Shown: positions 43,391 to 55,784 of the stretch, piece by piece
How positions within the stretch are numbered: the first letter of the stretch is position 1
Layout: every line of letters starts with the position of its first letter
DNA from: Nephrocerus scutellatus
Taxonomy: Eukaryota > Arthropoda > Insecta > Diptera > Pipunculidae
Assembly: GCA_947095585.1 (NCBI GenBank)
Contig: OX352761.1
Coordinates: 23,589,777-23,653,776, forward strand
Length of the DNA: 64,000 nucleotides
Direction: 5' to 3'
Position numbers and translations under genes: made by a program
Notes under the pieces: generated by a model
Told to the model about the DNA's origin: nothing
Seen by the model: only the letters and a program-made list of their open reading frames with translations
Database searches by the model: none

Positions 43391-43953
43391 TTTTTAAATT
43401 CTCTATATTAACTTCACTTGCCCGTGGCACAGATGTCGGGCGTCTGTCGTGAAATCTTGCGATCAATTTTTAACCCACTTTCCAAAGCCCGATTTTATTG
43501 AAAATTTGAAGAAAATCGGTTTAAGTTTTTTAAAAAATTTGTTGGGGCCCCATGACCTTGGGGCCCGGGGTCTCCAAAATTTGTACAAAAAGTGTTGTCC
43601 ATCGGAGATACATACATCTCTAAAATTTGAAGAAAATCGGGTTAATTTTTTTTAAAAAAATATATGGGGACCCACAACCTTTGGGCCCGGGGTCTCCAAA
43701 ATTTTTTCAAGAAGTATTTTCCATAGGAGATACATACTTCTATAAAATTGGAAGAAAATCGGGAAAATTTTGTAAAATATTTGTATGGAAGCGCCCCGAC
43801 CCCAACAACCGAGGGCCCCAAATTTTAAAAGAAAGTATTTACATGGGTGCAAAATTTCAATAAAATCGGGCTTTGGGAAGTGGGTTAAAAATTGATCAGA
43901 AAATTTGACCAGCCAGCCACGGATACGCGAAGTTAATATAGAGAATTTAAAAA
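43391..43953. repeat. Short TIR repeat family, copy 1 (long inverted ends)
   Basis: The left end 'tttttaaattctctatatta' and right end (complement, to 43953) form inverted repeats of about 105 bases, which also include 'gatcaatttttaacccac' and 'aaagcccgattttattgaaa'. The interior has about four tandem units of 110-120 bp built on 'gaagaaaatcgggttaa' and 'ggggcccggggtctccaaaa'. The short open frames inside are by-products of the tandem units. No transposase is present. Confidence 0.75.
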
Positions 43954-44437
43954 ACAACCCATAAAAATTAAAATTTTTCTTGTAAATTCTCTAATCGGGG
44001 ATACACACACACACACACTGCGTGCTCGTTTTGTGGCAAAATCATCCACCAAATGCGCAGCGGCAGCGAACAGCGCTGCTCACAAAGCACAGAGCTCATA
44101 CTTTGCCGTGATCTGATGCGATATAGCGATATTTAAAAATTGTATATTGGGGTCCCCAATTTTTACAAAAAGTGTTTTCCATCGAAGACACACATGTGTA
44201 CAAAATTTAAAGAAAATCGGGTAAATTTTTTAAAATATTTGTATGGGAGACCTCAAATTCTAATAGAAAGTGTTGTCATGGGAGATATACATGTGTGCCA
44301 AATTTCAATAAAATCGGGCTGTAGGAAGTGGGTTAAAAATTGATCGCAAGATTCCATGGGACACAAATCCACAAATCCACAAACCCACAAACCCACAAAC
44401 ACACGGGCAAGTGAAGTTAATATAGAGAATTTAAAAA
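43954..44437. repeat. Short TIR repeat family, copy 2
   Basis: It begins 'caacccataaaaattaaaat', carries 'ttgtaaattctctaatcggg', passes a (CA)n run and a 'cagcgaacagcgctgctcac' segment also seen at about 52345, and ends 'gaagttaatatagagaattt'. This is the two-ended form of the family in the same orientation as 52241-52616. It directly abuts copy 1. Confidence 0.75.
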
Positions 44438-45179
44438 GAGAGGCTTGCGTATGAGATCCCAGGTACAATTGTGATAAATTTTAAATTCACTTCGATTTTA
44501 TTCAAACTTTGCACATTTGTGTATCTCCGACGTGAACACTTTCTGTAAAAATTTGATGGAGAGCAGGCCAAACACGATTTTTTTAAAAGTTTGCACATAC
44601 ATATGTGTATCTCCGATTAGAGGATTGACAACAAATCGTTTATGAGTTGTTTTTTATGAGATATTTTATTGTTTATTTATTAATATTATTAAAGTAAAGT
44701 GACAATCAGTTACGATTACGATCTAAAGGTGATGAGTTTATCAACCTTCAGCGATTGAGATAGAGAGCGAGCATTGACTGATATCAAAATTTTTATTTCA
44801 AGTATCTATACGATTAGCAACTTAATCGCATCGAATGAGTGCATAATATATCACAGTGAAAGTGGGAAGCATTTTTAGTTCTGAATTAATCTTTTTGCGC
44901 TTAGATTGTTCTTGCAAATGAAACCATGATTTTTCTTTATTTTGGCTCGATATGTGAGATCTGTTTTTTGTCGATGCCATTAAACTAGGATTACTTATAT
45001 TCTGGCTGCCCTGGTTTAAGCCATTCTTTGAGTATAGGTCCGCTTTAATACAGCAAATAACTTTCCGTTCAGCATTCTCTCCCTTAGGCGGTCTGTCATC
45101 GCCGTGGGACGGATAACATGTTGCCTTTATGCACGTGCAGTATCTGTTCTTACTGGTGGAAGTCTGATCATATCTTTAT
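44438..45179. other. Related repeat fragments then unrecognised sequence
   Basis: At about 44480-44640 two pieces of the same family's interior ('tttgcacatttgtgtatctc' and 'ttgcacatacatatgtgtat') occur. From about 44641 to 45179 nothing was recognised. Confidence 0.45.
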
Positions 45180-46560
45180 GTATAGAGCTCGAACTGTACA
45201 GCAGCTAGCCGCAACTAGATAGACTACTTCTTGATTGATAAACCGCCGCCACCCGAACCTGATTACGATAGGAACCTACCGCGGAGCGAACGAAGACTCG
45301 GACCACTATCTTGTTAGTATGATGCTTAGCAACCGTCATACCATCACCAAGAAAGACTTCACCCTTGAATGAGATTCAAGCCAATACGAACGCCCTTCGC
45401 GATGAAGAGCCCAGCAAAAATGGCGGGTAGGTGACTTGTTCGATGATGAATGTTAGCTAGCGATTGAAAGTATAATACTTGTTCCTACGACAATTCTGGA
45501 ATATCGTAATTACATTCTGGATTTTGGGGACCAACGCAATTTCTCAAAAGATTCGCATGAAATTCGGTACAAATATCAGGCGCGGAAGTTCAACCAAAGA
45601 GTACGCGGTATGACGCAATATACACTGCGTTGCACATACTGCAATGATAAAGAGGATAATCTGATCGCCGATCTTAAAGGCATCTTAGAGCAATGGGAAA
45701 ATCACTTTCATGAGTTGCTAAATGGCCAGCTAGCTGAGAAATTGTAGGCTCCATCAATGACGCTATATTGCCGCTACCAAGTACAGGCGAAATTTGCACA
45801 ACTATAAATTGGATAAATAATAGTAAGGATCCAGGATCAGATGGCATGATTAAATATGGAAGAAACGCATTACCCCAAAGCGATTCCTAAAGTAACACTC
45901 TATGCATTGGAGGAAGAAACGATGCCAGAAGCCTGTAGCATAGCTATAATGTTGTTGAGTACTGCGTATAAGATTTTCTCATCTATGTTTCAAGATAGGA
46001 TAGCCCCATATGCTAAAGTTATTATCGGCTTATTCCAATGTGTCTTCATCTCAGACAACTCACCAACTGATTATGTCTTCAACTTTAAGCAGGCGATGTT
46101 AAAATATGTCTGGAGGTCTAATACTAACTACACCATCTCTTTATAGACTTTAACGTCGCCTATATAAGCGTAGCCAGAGTAGAACCAAGCCATGAGAGAA
46201 CTCAGCATTCCAAGTAAACTGACATGACAATGTTTGTTTATTACGACTAATCTTATAAGCCAAGTAAATATATTTGAATAATAATCAACATCTATAACGG
46301 GCCACGCTAAGGAGGTGGTCTGTTCTGAGTTCTCTTTAACTTGGCGAGACTCTGATGTAACGGCGTAAGGAACAATCCTCTATAAAACCATCCAGATACT
46401 GGCTTGTGCAAACGATATTGACATCATTGGTAAAAATCCAAGAGCTTTCATTCAAATCGAGCGGAAGAAATCTGGGGCTGCACATAAATGCGTTTAAAAC
46501 AAAGTACATACATAGTGTCATCGAGCAGAAGATTCATAATTGGTCCGTTTATAAAGACAG
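45180..46560 (+). mobile_element. RTE retrotransposon, decayed
   Basis: The + strand shows the endonuclease end ('YRGANEDSDHYLVSMML', with broken frames), the linker ('KFNQRVRGMTQYTLRCTYC', 'LEQWENHFHELLNGQLAEKL'), RT pieces ('LLSTAYKIFSSMFQDRIAPY', 'AKVIIGLFQCVFISDNS') and finally 'DIDIIGKNPRAFIQIERK'. Deletions remove parts of RT, and all frames are broken. Confidence 0.7.
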
Positions 46561-46779
46561 TGCAATTTGCAATTTGTTTTGTTAACTTAATTTTATTTGT
46601 TTATTTATTTGAAAGTAAAAACAAAAGTATCAACTACCAGAAGCCCCATGAATGGATGAAATCGGCTGGAATGGAGATATTGTTTTAAATTGAAACTGTC
46701 GGTAGGTTAAGTCTACATGTTGAGTCATAAGAGCGTAACAAAAAATGCACGCTTGGGCGAAATCTGGCGTTCATATGAG

Positions 46780-46935
46780 GGTCATGAGGGGTTTTTGAGG
46801 GGGTTTTGAGGGGAGGTCTTGAGTGGTGGTCTGGACGATGGTCTTGAGTAGGTATTCAGTGGGTCTTGAGAGAGGTCTTAAGGGGGTCTTGATAGGAGTC
46901 TTGAAGGTAGGTCTTAAGGAGGTCTTGTGAGGTTA
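46780..46935 (+). repeat. G-rich degenerate tandem array
   Basis: About a dozen loose repeats of a 12-14 base motif around 'ggtcttgaggggg', with many runs of three to five G on the + strand. The strand asymmetry (almost no C) is striking against an AT-rich background. Such a tract could form G-quadruplexes (inference). Confidence 0.75.
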
Positions 46936-47129
46936 TTTCAAATAAAATATCGTCACCAAAATTATTTTGCAAGATATCATATTTACACATCAATCCTCAT
47001 GATTTTTTATTCAATATTTTATTTTTTATTTTTTTTATTTAACTGAAAGCATACTCCACGGTTCTTTCAAGCTGAAATCATAACAAACCATAGACAAACT
47101 ATATTTGTAGTAATGTTTAACTTTTATAT

Positions 47130-49022
47130 TTTAGCTATCATAGGTACCGAAATTGCTTTGGACCCTACATAGCTTCAAACCATATAAATCTGCACGACCA
47201 GACGGCATAATTCCAGCCGAACTGCAAAGGACTTCGGACATTATCCTTCCTTTGCTTGAGATAATCGTCAAAAGTTGCCTTGATCTGGTTTGTATTCCAG
47301 TCATATGGAGAGAAGTGAAAGTGGTCCTCATTCAAAAAGCTGGAAAATGTTCCCTCGTCAGTCCAAAAGACCTCAGATCCATTAGCCTTTCGTCATTCCA
47401 TTCCTTTTAAAAACATTAGAAAGACTGATCGAATCCACCTTCGTACTAGTATTGACAATAGACTTCTGTCGGGTCGATCAACACGCGTACTGCAAGGGCA
47501 AATCTGTAGAAATAGCTCTGCATACGCTAGTACGTTTCATTGAAAACTCCCTTCATCACAAGGAATACTCAATGGTGGTTTTCCTGGACATAGAAGGCGC
47601 TTTTAACAACGTCAAAACATCTGCGATCACGGATGCGCTGTCGACTTTTGGGGAGCACGACTCGCTGGGTGAACTGATTGATCTTCTACTCACAAGTAGG
47701 ACATAAATTAAAGACTTTGTTTAACGTCTGCCAAAAGAGAAAGTATCCTGTCCCCACTTCTTTGGAACGTGGCGGTGAATGAGCTGCTGGTTCGCCTGAG
47801 GAGGGAGGCCTGCGAAGTGATCGCCTATGCGGACGACGTTGCCATAGCCGTCTTAGGGAAGCAGCCACACACGTTGAAATAACTTCTGCAGAATGCTCTA
47901 AATAAGCTAATAAGGTGGGCAGATCATTGTGGTCTAGGGGTAAACCCCCAAAAAACCGAACTTGTCCTCCCACTCGTCAATCCTCCGTCCATCAATGGCA
48001 CAAGCTTGACTTTCTTCATAAGGCCAAATATCTTGGTCTTATTCTGGATAGAAAGCTGAGCTGGAAACCCAACATACAAGAAAGAGTCCTTAAAGCCACA
48101 GTAGCACTCTACTCAAGCAAAAAAGCCATAGGAAGTAAATGGGGTCTTCAACCGCATATCACTCATTGGATGTACACAGCAGTATTCAGACCTATTCTGC
48201 TATACGGTGTGGCTGTTTGGGGGACTGCATAAGATAAAGCGATCAATCGCGACAAACTAAGCAGAATCCAAAGATCAGCTTGTCTTTGTGTAAGCGGAGC
48301 GCTTCGTACAACTCCTTCTGCTGCACTGGACATTCTGCTCAACCTTGCTCCACTCGACATCTCCGGCAGACAACTGGCTGCAAGGGCGGCTAGTCGCTTC
48401 AGAGCAATCTCTCAGAAGACCGTGAATGATTACGGCTACTCTTCTATCCTGAATTCGGTCAGGACTCCACTTGTTAACTTAGACTAGCTCCACTTCAACA
48501 AAAACTTCCAGGTTACCATCCCCTCCAGGTCTACTTGGAAAATGAAGGAATTCACTTCTACACAGACGGGTCGAAAACTAATGAAGGGGTTGGCGGAGGT
48601 GTCTTTTCAATCCGAAACGCTCCAAGTGTTTGATCTCTCAAAACAGACTGCACATTAGTACCGTTATAGGTGTCATAACTGGACACTATCTCATAGGCAA
48701 GCATGCAGAAAGACTAGGAGTTTTTTTCAACGATTTCCGCAGAAGCTGCATTGATAAGGAGGAGGAGGAAACCACTCTCCATCTACTTTGTACGTGCTCA
48801 GCCCTCTCGAATAGGCGGAAGCTCCATCTGGAAGTGTTCTTTTTCAACGATCTCAAGGATCTAACCCAAATTGACATTAACAGTCTATTGCGCTTCATAC
48901 AAAGCTCCAAGTGGTTCAACGAGTAGGCGTGGGATTTTCTAGATCCTTGTGGTATCACAACGGACCTTCTTGGTCTAAGTGCGTCGCTTTTGACTGACGG
49001 CCACTTCAACCTAACCTAACCT
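47130..49022 (+). mobile_element. LOA-like retrotransposon, RT to 3' end
   Basis: The RT begins 'SFKPYKSARPDGIIPAELQR' and continues 'IWREVKVVLIQKAGKCS', 'VDQHAYCKGKSVEIALHTLV' and 'MVVFLDIEGAFNNVKTSAIT', all with frameshifts, then 'AKYLGLILDRKLSWKPNIQE' and 'WGLQPHITHWMYTAVFRPIL'. A cut RNase H start 'FYTDGSKTNEGVGGGVFS' (48545-48625) runs straight into the C-terminal 'GVITGHYLIGKHAERLGVFF', so the RNase H body is deleted. The 3' terminus is 'caacctaacctaacct', a common end for this group. Confidence 0.8.
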
Positions 49023-50335
49023 ATCAGAGGTTGCTGTGGAGACATTAGTGAATAAAAGTATATTGTACATATATTTTAAATATTCTTTTCCTAATTTCTA
49101 TTCCTGTATCTTAAAAGTTTAATTTCCAACAAGCGTGGCGAGCACAATCCTTTTCGTTAAAAAGCCGCGACCCAATCCAGGTTGTACAACCAGATATTAC
49201 GATGCTTATTGTGATGATGATTAAAGGAAGTAAGATGATATAGATGACATTTTTGTTGCTTTCAGGAAGGCAACATTCCCATTAAGAGCTTAGAAAACAT
49301 TGAAAAGAAGAAAAATTTAAAGATTTATCGTTGTGCTTGTCGTACCCGACACAAGGTCGAAACGGTTTTTACCCTGATACAAGTTCTTGAGAAAAGCTGT
49401 GAAATCTTTCAAACACGCATTAAAGTCAATAGGTCTTTGTAATACGACCCGGTGATTACATTTTTAACTAATTATCGGAAGACTCCCTAGCTGACTAAGT
49501 GCTAAGTTCTAATTTGTTAATTACACAATTACTGACATTGTCGATTTGTAATTATTGGGTGATGAAGTGAGCTACTAGAGAAGCTAAGCAAACAAATTAA
49601 TAACAGTTCACATTAGAGCAGACGGAAGGATTTCCAATCTATCGTGCACTTAATTAAAGGTTAACGATGCTGCTACAATGGAACTTACAGGGACGCTACA
49701 CTCTACTTTACGCCTCATTGTTAAGCAATGCGGCACGGCGCACTATACAGCATTTGCAAACTTTCGAACGAGTTTACTTTAGGTCTTTAGGTTACGTGAC
49801 AGTTTATTAGTTTGTTGATTAATTCGACAGTTTTTCTAAGTCATAATACACCGTTAATAAGTTAAGCAAACTTTAGGATATAATGGTGTACGATACTTAT
49901 CTAATCTGATAAACGTTGACTGTGCGATATTGCTTGTTGTTGTGTACGATGCGGTGCGAATTATATTGTTTCCGCTATTTAGTATATTGGAATCCATTTG
50001 TTGTGACGAACGGTAAGCTTTTTATTGTTATTCCACAAATACTCGTAGTAATACATATACAGTGAGTTAGATTGGAGCCTCCCCATCAGGGCCATTCAAA
50101 TAATCGACTGTCCATTGCCAAGACGTTAATGGAGTGAGCAATCAATTAGAAAAGCTAAAACTCGAGAAAAGCCAAAGTGCTGTTTTACAGAAAATACTCT
50201 AACATCGGTTAAAAAAAAAAACCGAAGTATTGAAATTACTCAGAAAAATTCAATAATTTAAGGTACCCCAAAAGCATGTTTCTTCAACGTTTCAGGCATT
50301 TCCAACGTTCAACACGATGCACGAGAATATATGTG
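49023..50335. other. Intergenic, nothing recognised
   Basis: No coding frame, RNA gene or repeat family was recognised in this AT-rich stretch. Confidence 0.45.
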
Positions 50336-50339
50336 ATGT

Positions 50340-51190
50340 TCTCGGCATCATCGGCCCAACAATACACCAAGCTATTCATGAAATAATAGTGCAAGTATGG
50401 GAAGAAGAGTTATGCCAGAAGACTGGCGAAGAGGCATCCTGTGCCCCATACATAAGAAGGGAGACGTCACAACATGCAGCGATTATCGTGGTATAACGTT
50501 GTTGAGTACCGCGTATAACATTTTCTCAACTACCCTTCAAGACAGGATAGCCCCATACGCTAAAGTCATCATTGGTCCATACCAGCGTGCCTTCATCCCA
50601 GGCAAATCAACAACTGATCAGATTTACACCCTAAGGCAGGTGATGGAAAAATGTCTAGAGTTTCAAAACTCACTACACCATCTTTTTAAAGCCGTCTATG
50701 ATAGCATAACCAGAGTAGAACTTTATAAAGCCATGAGAGAATTCGGCTTACACGACACGACTATGTAGGTTGGGCATGACCAATGTTATAAGCCAAGTAA
50801 AATTATCCGAATCACTATCAATCCCATTCAACATCTATAACGGGCTCCGACAAGGGGATGGACTGGCCTGCGTCCTGTTCAATTTGAGAAAATTGGAGAA
50901 ATTGATCCGAGACTCTGACGTAATATCTACAAGCGTTACCGCGATGTCGACATTGCGAAGAGAATTAAGCTCGGTAGGTTCCGGTGGGCATGACACCTAG
51001 CTCGCATGAGCGAAGAGGATCCTGCTCGGAAAGTCCTTGCGGTAGGATTTATGGAACACGGCAGCGAGGCCTGCCAAGCCTACGCTGGATGGATGGCGTA
51101 GATTTCAGGGAGGCAAATCTGGATGACATCGGCTCAAAATCGGACCGGTCGGTGGAGAGACTATTTGTGGAACGCCAGGATCGGACCAGA
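50340..51190 (+). mobile_element. RTE retrotransposon with central deletion
   Basis: The + strand reads 'QAIHEIIVQVWEEE', then, frame-shifted by one base change, 'MPEDWRRGILCPIHKKGD' through 'RVELYKAMREFGL' (50397-50768) and 'GLRQGDGLACVLFNL'. At about 50930 it jumps from 'RDSDV' to the C-terminal 'RYRDVDIAKRIKLGR' and ends near 51190 with 'EEDPARKVL'-type sequence. The catalytic YADD segment is missing. Confidence 0.75.
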
Positions 51191-51237
51191 ACCAAAAAAT
51201 TGACAGTTTGCTATTGTCCTGGAAGGGTTATTGGTTA

Positions 51238-51545
51238 ATACTTGTTTTTCAATGATACCAATACCAACACAGTCACAGTCAAAGGAGATCACTACCGGAA
51301 CGCGTTGACTGAGTATTTTTGGTATTAAATTGAAAAAGTTTCACTTTTTGAATAAATGGTTTCAACAAGACGGCGCCAAATGCTGGCCTGGCCAAGTAAG
51401 TGAGTTATTGAAGTTGAAGTTCGGTTACCGAGATTGAGATTATCTCCAGAAATGGACCAGTCAATTGGCTGCCTCGTTTGGTCATGATTTGACGCTTCGT
51501 GATTTTTTTCTTTGGAGCTATTTCAAGTTCACGATCTATTCACGG
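51238..51545 (+). mobile_element. Mariner transposase fragment
   Basis: The + strand, with several frame breaks, contains 'NTNTVTVKGDHYRNALTEYF', 'WFQQDGAKC' and a 'DLTLRDFFLWSYFKFTIY' third-Asp region. It matches the second-type mariner at 6780-7690 in style better than the DD41D copies. The ends were not resolved. Confidence 0.55.
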
Positions 51546-52240
51546 TGTCATCCATTTTTCCTGGTCTACGCCATATCTCTGCACCGCTGTCGTGTCCTCA
51601 TTTCTCGTCATCTCACTAGAGTTTAGAAAATGTGTTTTCTCAGTGTCAGTATCGCAATGATGGTGGCGGCTGTCTTTAGATCTCGTTGTCGTTATATCCG
51701 CTGGATAGCTATTTCTAAGATAACTAGGCTGTGTTGCCAATTTGTTTTGTTTTATATAATTAGTGCACGCTTCAATGGATTCGAACCCTTATACATAGCA
51801 TGGCTTGGAAACGTTGGGATAGAACAAGGAGAGGAAAGTGTTGTGGTGTATGAAGTTGAGATTACACATGAAGTACAACATTGTCACATGGTTATTTGCA
51901 ATCTACATGATCAGTTCTATGAGAAAAAGTCGTGGTTTTTTTAAACCCGCCGGGAATTAAACCAGCAGGGAATTAAACCCGGTATCCTCGAAGTGTCAGC
52001 CAACGATTCTAACAAAACCATTCGAGCTTACTACTATCTATCTTCTGTTCTGTTCTGCTGACACATTTGACCCGAGATATTTAAAGAATTGTACTACTTC
52101 GAATTTGTGCTCCAATGTATCCTTAATAAGGGATACATTTTTGATTTTCGCTACCTTGAATTAATGGAAAAAATCGTTGATGTTTGTGGTGCAGTACGCA
52201 TCAGTAATTGGTTTTGAACTAAACAGCAACAACAACAAAA
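51546..52240. other. Intergenic with a small RTE scrap
   Basis: At about 52036-52120 the minus-strand RTE 3' sequence 'gacccgagatatttaaagaa' occurs as a small fragment. At about 51940-52010 a minus-strand tRNA-like block with a B-box-like 'gggtttaattccc' appears. Otherwise nothing was recognised. Confidence 0.4.
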
Positions 52241-52616
52241 AACAACCCATAAAATTTTCTAATAACCAAAATATGCGCCTATAAGTAATCCACTATAAAT
52301 GCTGAAAAATAAAAACACATACAAAGCACTGCGTGCTGTTTTGGATCAAATCGTAAAGCAGCGCTGCACACAGTCATTATAGTATGGCGTGATCTGATGT
52401 CGCTATATGGTATGATTGTCAAAATTTTGTATGGGAGTCCCCCGACCCCGCGACCCAATCACTGCCAAATTTAAATAGAGAGCGATGTCACCGGAAATAC
52501 ACATGTGTGCAAAGTTTCAATAAAATCGGCCATTGGGAAGTGGGTAAAAAATTGATCTCAAGATTCCACCCCCGAACGAACGACAGAACGCGAAGTTAAT
52601 ATAGAAAATTTAAAAA
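52241..52616. repeat. Short TIR repeat family, copy 3
   Basis: It starts 'aacaacccataaaattttct' and contains 'ccactataaatgctgaaaaa', 'tggcgtgatctgatgtcgct' and 'ttcaataaaatcggccattg', ending 'cgcgaagttaatatagaaaa'. The length of about 376 bp suggests the basic unit of the family, without the internal tandem expansion of copies 1 and 4. Confidence 0.75.
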
Positions 52617-53923
52617 GTTAACTTTTTGGCAGTCTTTCCATCAAATCAACCATTAATACCTCCTATTGATTTCAAAAGCCAAATGCAGCATTTTTTCTGT
52701 CTGTCCGGATGTTCGATAAATTTAAGTTCACGATTTTCGCTTCAATGTCACATAAACCAGCTGATCATTTCTTCGACGCGTACAGAAGTGTATGTGGGGT
52801 GGGATTCATTGAGGCAATTTTTGTTCATCAACACTCATGCAATACTCTATTCATTGAATAAGACATAAAAGTCCGTCTAGCGTCGGTCGACAACGTTTGT
52901 TTGCATTCGAAATAAAATTAAAATAAAAAATCTTCTTAACCAACTACTGCAGCTGTGTGAGGGCTAACCCCACACATACACACACGCAGATAGTATGAGA
53001 GACGACACAGCAAATTGATGATTGCTAAAGTTAGCAGTAGTTCTATAGCCGCCTTAGCTGGCGATTTAATTGATGTCAGGCTGATCGGACACAACAGTTG
53101 TAGTTGTTGTGCGTTGACCGTCGTGTGCCACTGTCGTTGAAGTGCGCCAAAGCCGCAATAATAAGTGTTCTTCTGTTATCGGCAGTGAAGAAGCTTAATC
53201 GAACCGAGCCTAGTGCAAATTTATTCTTAGAACACGGCCAGTGTGTTGAGGAGTAATCGGCAAAGTTCGAAGAGCCTAGCAGAGGTAAATTAGATCGATT
53301 TTTGTTCGTAAGTAGCGGTGCAAAAAGTGAAAGTAATCCTCAAATTCGGGTCAGTGCACTTGGTGTCAATGTTGTTTTACAGGTGGCATCCTCGCGTGGT
53401 GATGGATCGCGGTGGTAATTTTATCGGCGATTTATCAGTTGTTGTTGATTTGATTAAAATGGTCGTTAAAATGCGATTAAGAGAAAATGGGTCATTGTTG
53501 TTGGCGACACCTGCAATTTTTCCACTTTACTGGTTCTAGGATCTTGATGGGTCTTGTGCGATTAGTGTGTCCTTTTGGTTTATTTTTAATCTAGTGTTTT
53601 GCAGACGAAAATAAATCTCCTGATAGCCAATTAATTAGCTTATATAAATTAAACTTTAGTTAAGTTGTCCGCTTGTTTTTTTTTTTCTTGCACTGAATGA
53701 ATGGTTAACAAAAAGTTTCACCATGAATCGGTTGCATACATAAATATTGTGCACAATTGTTTGAGTTATTGATAATTAAACTCAATTGAAGCGATTAAAC
53801 AAATGACGTCTGATTCACTTTATCGATTTAATAAAAAATAAGAATGACAATTTCAGTAGTTTCAGTTGAAAAGAAGACGTCACAGACATTTTAATTTAGA
53901 CACCATAACGACTTATAGAATCT
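52617..53923. other. Intergenic; candidate noncoding first exon
   Basis: Between about 53080 and 53286 the composition becomes more balanced and GT/CG-rich ('gttgtgcgttgaccgtcgtg'), ending at a donor-like 'gcagaggtaaat'. This resembles the 5' untranslated exon of a fly gene, perhaps that of the SLC22 gene 9 kb downstream. This is inference only. No coding exon was recognised elsewhere in the stretch. Confidence 0.25.
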
Positions 53924-54503
53924 TAAAAAAACAACGTATAAAAATTAAAATTTTTCATGTAAATTCTCTAATAAGAGATACATATTATGTGTTAAAAATT
54001 TGAAGAAAATCGGGCTTATTTTTAAAAAAAAATTATGGGCACCACTCGGGCCTCAGGACCCACGGGCCCAGGGACTCCAAAATTTTTACATGAAGTTTTG
54101 TCCATCGGAAATAAACCTGTGTATAAAATTTTAAGGAAATTGGGTTAATTTTTTTTAAAAAAAATTGTATGGGGCCTCACGACCCTGGAGCGCGTGGTCT
54201 CCAAAATTTTTACCAAAACTGTTGTCCATCGGACATACGCATGTTTATAAAATTTGAAAAAACCGGGTTAATTTTTTTTAAAAATTTGGATGGGTCCTCA
54301 TGACCCCGGCCAGGCCAGGCCAGGTGTCTCCAAAATTTTTACATTTTAATTGAAAGTGTTGTGATCTAAGATATGCATGTGTACAAAATTTCAATGAAAT
54401 CGGACTTTGGGAAAGGGGTTAAAAATTGATCGCAAAATTCCACGACAAACAAACAAACAAACAAACACACGGTCACGCGAAGGTAATATATAGAATTTAA
54501 AAA
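53924..54503. repeat. Short TIR repeat family, copy 4 (internally expanded)
   Basis: The left end 'aaaacaacgtataaaaatta' is followed by 'tgtaaattctctaataagag'. The right end is 'ggtaatatatagaatttaaa'. The interior has about four 110-120 bp tandem units with 'ggtctccaaaatttttac'-type cores. It is the same family and orientation as copies 2 and 3. Confidence 0.75.
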
Positions 54504-55591
54504 CTGAATAATTTTTACACAAGAATGAAACAAAAAGTTGGAAACAATCCACTATTGGTCCAGCCAAATATTGGTTTAAGCAGACAATGTTTATCGGTTG
54601 CGTATTTTTTTATCAAGAACTAGCAACAGGCAACTTTACAACCCAAGAACCCTCGGAAAGTTATGAAAACTAGAAGCCACTACGTACGAATCACACTAAC
54701 CTCAAAGACTCACCCCAAAACATCTTCCCCACAAACACCAAACATCCACCAATGTGTCGACTTACTTTACGGCAAGAATTCTGTATCAGAATTTCGCCAA
54801 CGACTTTCTACGCTGAGTACATAGGTTCTCGTCCGATCATAGACATTAAGCAACGTTCCGGTCGGTTAGTACTAATATGGAGGACCATACAAAACAAGTA
54901 GATGTAAAAAAACTTCGTTTTTTTGGGTACAAACTCATATGTATACATCGACACACGCCACAGAGTCCTTTATTATTTGGTAATATTCAGCAAAATATCT
55001 GTTTTTGAGGTCGGGTCTATTTCAAAGTAGTTTCTTTTTCCACGCATCACATGCGCCACACGCGACTTGCGACACGCGTCAAACGCAGGGTATCAATTGG
55101 CTCTTCACATTAAGCTGCTCACAAAATTTTAGCATTCTAGGCCGTTCGAAAGGAAAGGACCTCAAAAAACAAGGAAATTCCGGCATTTTCAACCATCACA
55201 CTCGCCACATGCGAAAAGCGGAGTTTTAAAAATGCTATTTTGAACTTAAACACTCTCAAAATTACAGCTCTCTAGGACTGTACTTAAAATGGACCTCAAA
55301 AAAGTCGAAAAAACAAAAATTTCAACCCATCACAAGCGGCGCGCATCTCACGCTCTCTAGATTTCAGCAAAAAATCCTTTTAAAACTCAAAATTATGTAA
55401 GAATTAAAAGTGATGCATCGTCAGCAAAATAATGCATTTGATTGAAGGTATCAGACAAGGTATCTGTTGAACGGTTTCCAAATTTATAAGCTTTACAGTT
55501 TTGTTTTTTATTATTGCTGTTGCTTTAAAAAAAAATTTATTTATCAAAGAAAGTTAAAATTGATTAACATTAAATTTTGTTCCGTACTTAC
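54504..55591. other. Intergenic, minisatellite-like scraps
   Basis: At about 55038-55090, 55195-55215 and 55325-55360 there are short CpG-rich words such as 'atgcgccacacgcgacttgc'. These are the reverse complement of the minisatellite cores at 28288-28910. Nothing else was recognised. Confidence 0.4.
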
Positions 55592-55749
55592 TTTGGTCTC
55601 CGTCTCTGGCTGATGTGGTGTTCAGTATGAGTTTCACCACCAAAGCGCAAGTGACAAAAATAAAAAAGGCAATGATGCCAAATATTATACCAAAGACCGA
55701 GACCAATGGTAAGTTTACATTTACTTTGGTGTCAATAACTTTAAAGCGT
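55592..55749 (-). CDS. Exon of an unidentified membrane-protein gene
   Basis: Read on the minus strand, the acceptor 'attgtttccaacgcag' precedes 158 nt with no stop, followed by the strong donor 'gtaagt'. The exon reads 'RFKVIDTKVNVNLPLVSVFG', 'IIFGIIAFFIFVTCALVVKL' and 'ILNTTSARDGDQ'. The middle is a clear transmembrane helix of about 25 residues. It starts with one base of a split codon, which fits the exon at 58851-58942 that ends with two bases. I do not recognise the family. The remaining exons were not found, and lie probably left of this position for the 3' part. Confidence 0.5.
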
Positions 55750-55784
55750 CTGCGTTGGAAACAATATCATTAAATAAGATTAAA

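Noticed and set aside
43449..43957. Open frames with phrases like 'FEENRVNFF' and 'DPNNRGPQILKES'
   Set aside because: They arise from the tandem units of the short TIR repeat family, appear on both strands, and repeat with the unit length. They are not genes.
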